Below, one piece after another: positions 61,670 to 64,000 of a DNA stretch of 64,000 nucleotides. Position 1 is the first letter of the stretch. The number at the start of each line of letters is the position of its first letter. Source of the DNA: Siphonodentalium dalli (taxonomy: Eukaryota; Mollusca; Scaphopoda; Gadilida; Siphonodentaliidae); the NCBI GenBank assembly GCA_032622095.1, contig CP136063.1, forward strand, positions 90,187,980 to 90,251,979, written 5' to 3'. Below the pieces are notes generated by a model. The model saw nothing but the letters and a program-made list of their open reading frames with translations. It did not search any database and was not told the DNA's origin. The position numbers were made by a program, and so were the translations under genes.

Positions 61670-62685
61670 TATAATACTTGGGTTAATAGAATCCAATTTA
61701 AGTCTAAAATGATAATGTATCAAATTCTACCAACAACACAGCCACCACACTGCTGATCCATTAATATCAATTATATAGCAGAGCTGTCAACTAATCACTG
61801 GTTTTGTTTATGCTGAATCTTGGCATCTGTATTAATTTACTATTAAACCTATGAAATGTATAATGACCTCAGACCATCTGTAGAGTGATATACTCAGATG
61901 ATGTAGTCTACTGTTAATAGAAATCCAGGTGTATTGTTGACACATTTTTTTTGGCATAAGAGAATCAGAAAATGATACAGCCATTGTAATAGCTAAGTAA
62001 TCCAAAGGCATGGGATTAAATTGGTGAATTAATTGGGTTTAATATCGCTCCAAACAAATTTACCAGTACATAACACAACATTTTGGAATGATTTAAACCA
62101 AATTTGGTGTGGTGACTCGGGGTACCCTGACTGAGTTATAAATGGTGTTAGTTTATAAAATTTTGTTAACTTTAAAAAAAAAATTATATTGAACAAGGAG
62201 CTCAATCTAAAACTGAATTAAAAAAAAGAAGTGCAATTGATGGTGTCCTATAACATTATGGACTGATGATATGGAAATAACCTACCAATTCAGTGGTGTA
62301 AGTTTGTAACAATAATTATGCTTCAGCCCAATTAATATGAATCAAGCTGAATTGGGATTGAGAGCAATTAGATTGTGCTTCAGTGCAATTGGATTGAGCT
62401 TCAATGCAATTGAATTGTGCTTCAGCACAATTAAATTGCGCTGAAACTCAACTATTAATATATGTGAATTTGGCCTCCCATATGAATCGGGGTACCCTGA
62501 GGGATATTATAATGGCGTTAGATTTTCAAAATGTATTTAAAAGCAAATTAACTTCATTTAAATTGATGTGAAACACTCTGGTAGGGTGATCAAATAGAAA
62601 TGGAGAACAATCATCCTCAGAGTAGTTATTTTTACAAATATTATGATTCAAATTGACAACACACATCCACACTCTTATATATTAA
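61670..62685. other. 5' flank, AT-rich, no gene
   Basis: A loose series of AATTGNATTGNGCTTCAGNNC units at 62330-62450 and paired GGGGTACCCTGA blocks at 62119 and 62490 suggest an eroded repeat. No coding frame. Confidence 0.45.
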
Positions 62686-62689
62686 CAAG

Positions 62690-63765
62690 CAGTCGCAGAC
62701 GACGGTATCCCCCACCAAATTTTGCAGTTGGGGAAGTGCATTCTCAATAATGTTTGCGTTCTCAGTATGTGCTAAACAAGAGGTGGGATTTTGTCAAAAA
62801 GCCTGGCTTGCGAACTCATTTTAGGTACTGACATTTGTGGAAATTAGCCATGTGACATCGTCCATTTGCACCAAAATTAATAAACAAAATCCAATAACTC
62901 TGCTGAAAATATCGGCCTGACCTGGTTTGCGAACTCGTTCTAGATACTGGTCATGTGGACTCATATACCAAAAATCTTTGAAATCCGTTGACATTTGTAG
63001 AAATGAGCCCTGTGACATCGTCCATTTGCACACGAAAAAATAAACAAAGTCCAATAACTCTGCTGAAAATATCCGGCCGGACCTGGTTTGCGAACTCGTT
63101 CTAGATACTGGTCATGTGAACTCATATACCAAAAATCTTTGAAATCCGTTGACATTTGTGGAAATGAGCCCTGTGACGTCGTCCATTTGCACACAAAAAA
63201 ATAAACAAAGTCCAATAAGTCCACCTAAAATATCCGGCCGGACCTGGTTTGCGAACTCGTTCTAGATACTGGTCAATTGAACTCATATACCAAATATCTT
63301 TGAAATCCGTTGAGATTTGTGTAAATGAGCCCTGTGACGTCGTCTATTTGCTATTTGGTAAATTTGACAAAAATAATAAACAAAGTCCAATAACTCCGGT
63401 AAAAATATCCTGCCGGACCTGGCTTGCGAACACTTTCTAGGTAATGGTCAGGTGAACTCATATACCAAATATCTTTGAAATCCGTTGAGATTTGTGGAAA
63501 TGAGCCCTGTGACGTCGTCTATTTGCTATTTGGTAAATTCGACAAAAATAATAAACAAAGTCCAATAACTCCGGTAAAATTATCCGGCCGGACCTGGCTT
63601 GCGAACTCATACTAGGTAATGGTCAGGTGAACTCATATACCACAAATCTTTGAGATCCATTGACATTTGTTCAAGTTATGACTCTTAAAATTCAGGATGG
63701 ACGGACGGACAGAACCTATTCCTATATCCCCCCCGCAAATTTTCAATTTGGCGGGGGATAATTAT
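62690..63765 (+). repeat. 160-177-bp tandem repeat flanked by inverted TATCCCCC / GGGGGATA ends
   Basis: Units carry GACCTGGTTTGCGAACTCGT, CTAGATACTGGTCATGTGAA, CCAAAAATCTTTGAAATCCG and GAGCCCTGTGACRTCGTCCA. Starts near 62941, 63102, 63262, 63438 and 63613 give spacings of about 160, 160, 176 and 175 bp; the longer units contain an extra TGCTATTTGGTAAATT stretch. The outer parts GGTATCCCCCACCAAATTTT and AATTTTCAATTTGGCGGGGG form inverted borders. Confidence 0.85.
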
Positions 63766-64000
63766 ATGCAGTGTCCCTTGATGGCGAAATTGTTTTCGTT
63801 TGTTTATCCCTGACAGTTGCGTCCTGACTCAAGAAGTAAATATTTACAATTAAGCGTAGTTCAGACAAAGTTTTCTATGGAATCGTATGATTGATTTCTT
63901 TAATTTTCGGCGATGTTAGTAGAATGTTACATTTATCCAGTTGGCTTAGCACCGGAATACTAACTTATCAATTTCACGCACCCAAACAAGTCCATAATAT

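Noticed and set aside
1-64000. tRNA, rRNA or other structured RNA genes
   Set aside because: I looked for cloverleaf A/B-box patterns and rRNA cores by eye and saw none; a covariance-model search would be needed to exclude them.

Overview
This is eukaryotic, AT-rich, repeat-dense animal DNA. I infer a marine mollusc, most likely a bivalve. The reasons are the style of the dispersed repeats (degenerate arrays carrying CCAAGATGGC / GGCCATGTTTTT, foldback MITEs, ACATGTACATGTA words, GGACGGACGGAC runs ending in a tail like CAGGTGAGCTAA) and one spliced gene. The species assignment is an inference, not proof. There are no operons, CRISPR arrays or prokaryotic features.

The only convincing host gene is on the minus strand and fills most of the window: twelve coding exons between 58347 (ATG) and 15921 (TGA). 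Every exon has AG/GT borders, and the reading phases chain exactly into 494 codons plus stop. The product has a basic, Ser/Asp-rich cytosolic N-terminus, one membrane anchor (about residues 63-84), then a long coiled-coil ectodomain with many N-glycosylation sequons and a Ser/Thr/Pro-rich tail. The N-terminal KKRRQLDALVG block, the anchor ending GLIWM and the SVASIG motif identify it as an EFCAB14 (KIAA0494-type) orthologue. The EF-hands of the vertebrate protein are not in the reconstructed C-terminus. A candidate extra exon with an in-frame stop (22091-22195) lies between exons 9 and 10.

The rest is intron or flank dominated by mobile DNA. (i) Three non-autonomous hAT elements, each with an exact 8-bp target duplication: 13008-13972, 44418-45511 and 46923-47786. 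(ii) A pogo/Tigger-like palindromic MITE flanked by TA, about ten copies. (iii) Several TTAA-flanked MITE families, one locus expanded into a 96-bp tandem array (about 6.75-7.4 kb). (iv) A long-terminal-inverted-repeat family of about 360-450 bp, eight copies, some flanked by direct repeats. (v) A foldback transposon at 58928-61662 whose inverted repeats are themselves a GACGATTGGGACCTT minisatellite; a LINE fragment with a reverse transcriptase lies inside it and a MITE lies inside the LINE. (vi) A pair of inverted arms (44.0-48.9 kb and 51.8-52.4 kb) built on a degenerate 42-bp minisatellite, where the short arm shows empty sites for insertions in the long arm. (vii) Degenerate 150-180-bp tandem noncoding repeats at 16.6-18.3, 27.6-28.7, 33.0-35.8, 36.8-37.8, 39.9-40.4, 53.1-53.6 and 62.7-63.8 kb.

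Region by region: 1-15.5 kb is repeat-filled 3' flank with no gene I can support; 15.5-32.6 kb holds exons 12-3; 32.6-55.2 kb is the 22.6-kb intron 2; 55.2-58.3 kb holds exons 2 and 1; 58.4-64 kb is 5' flank, mostly transposons.
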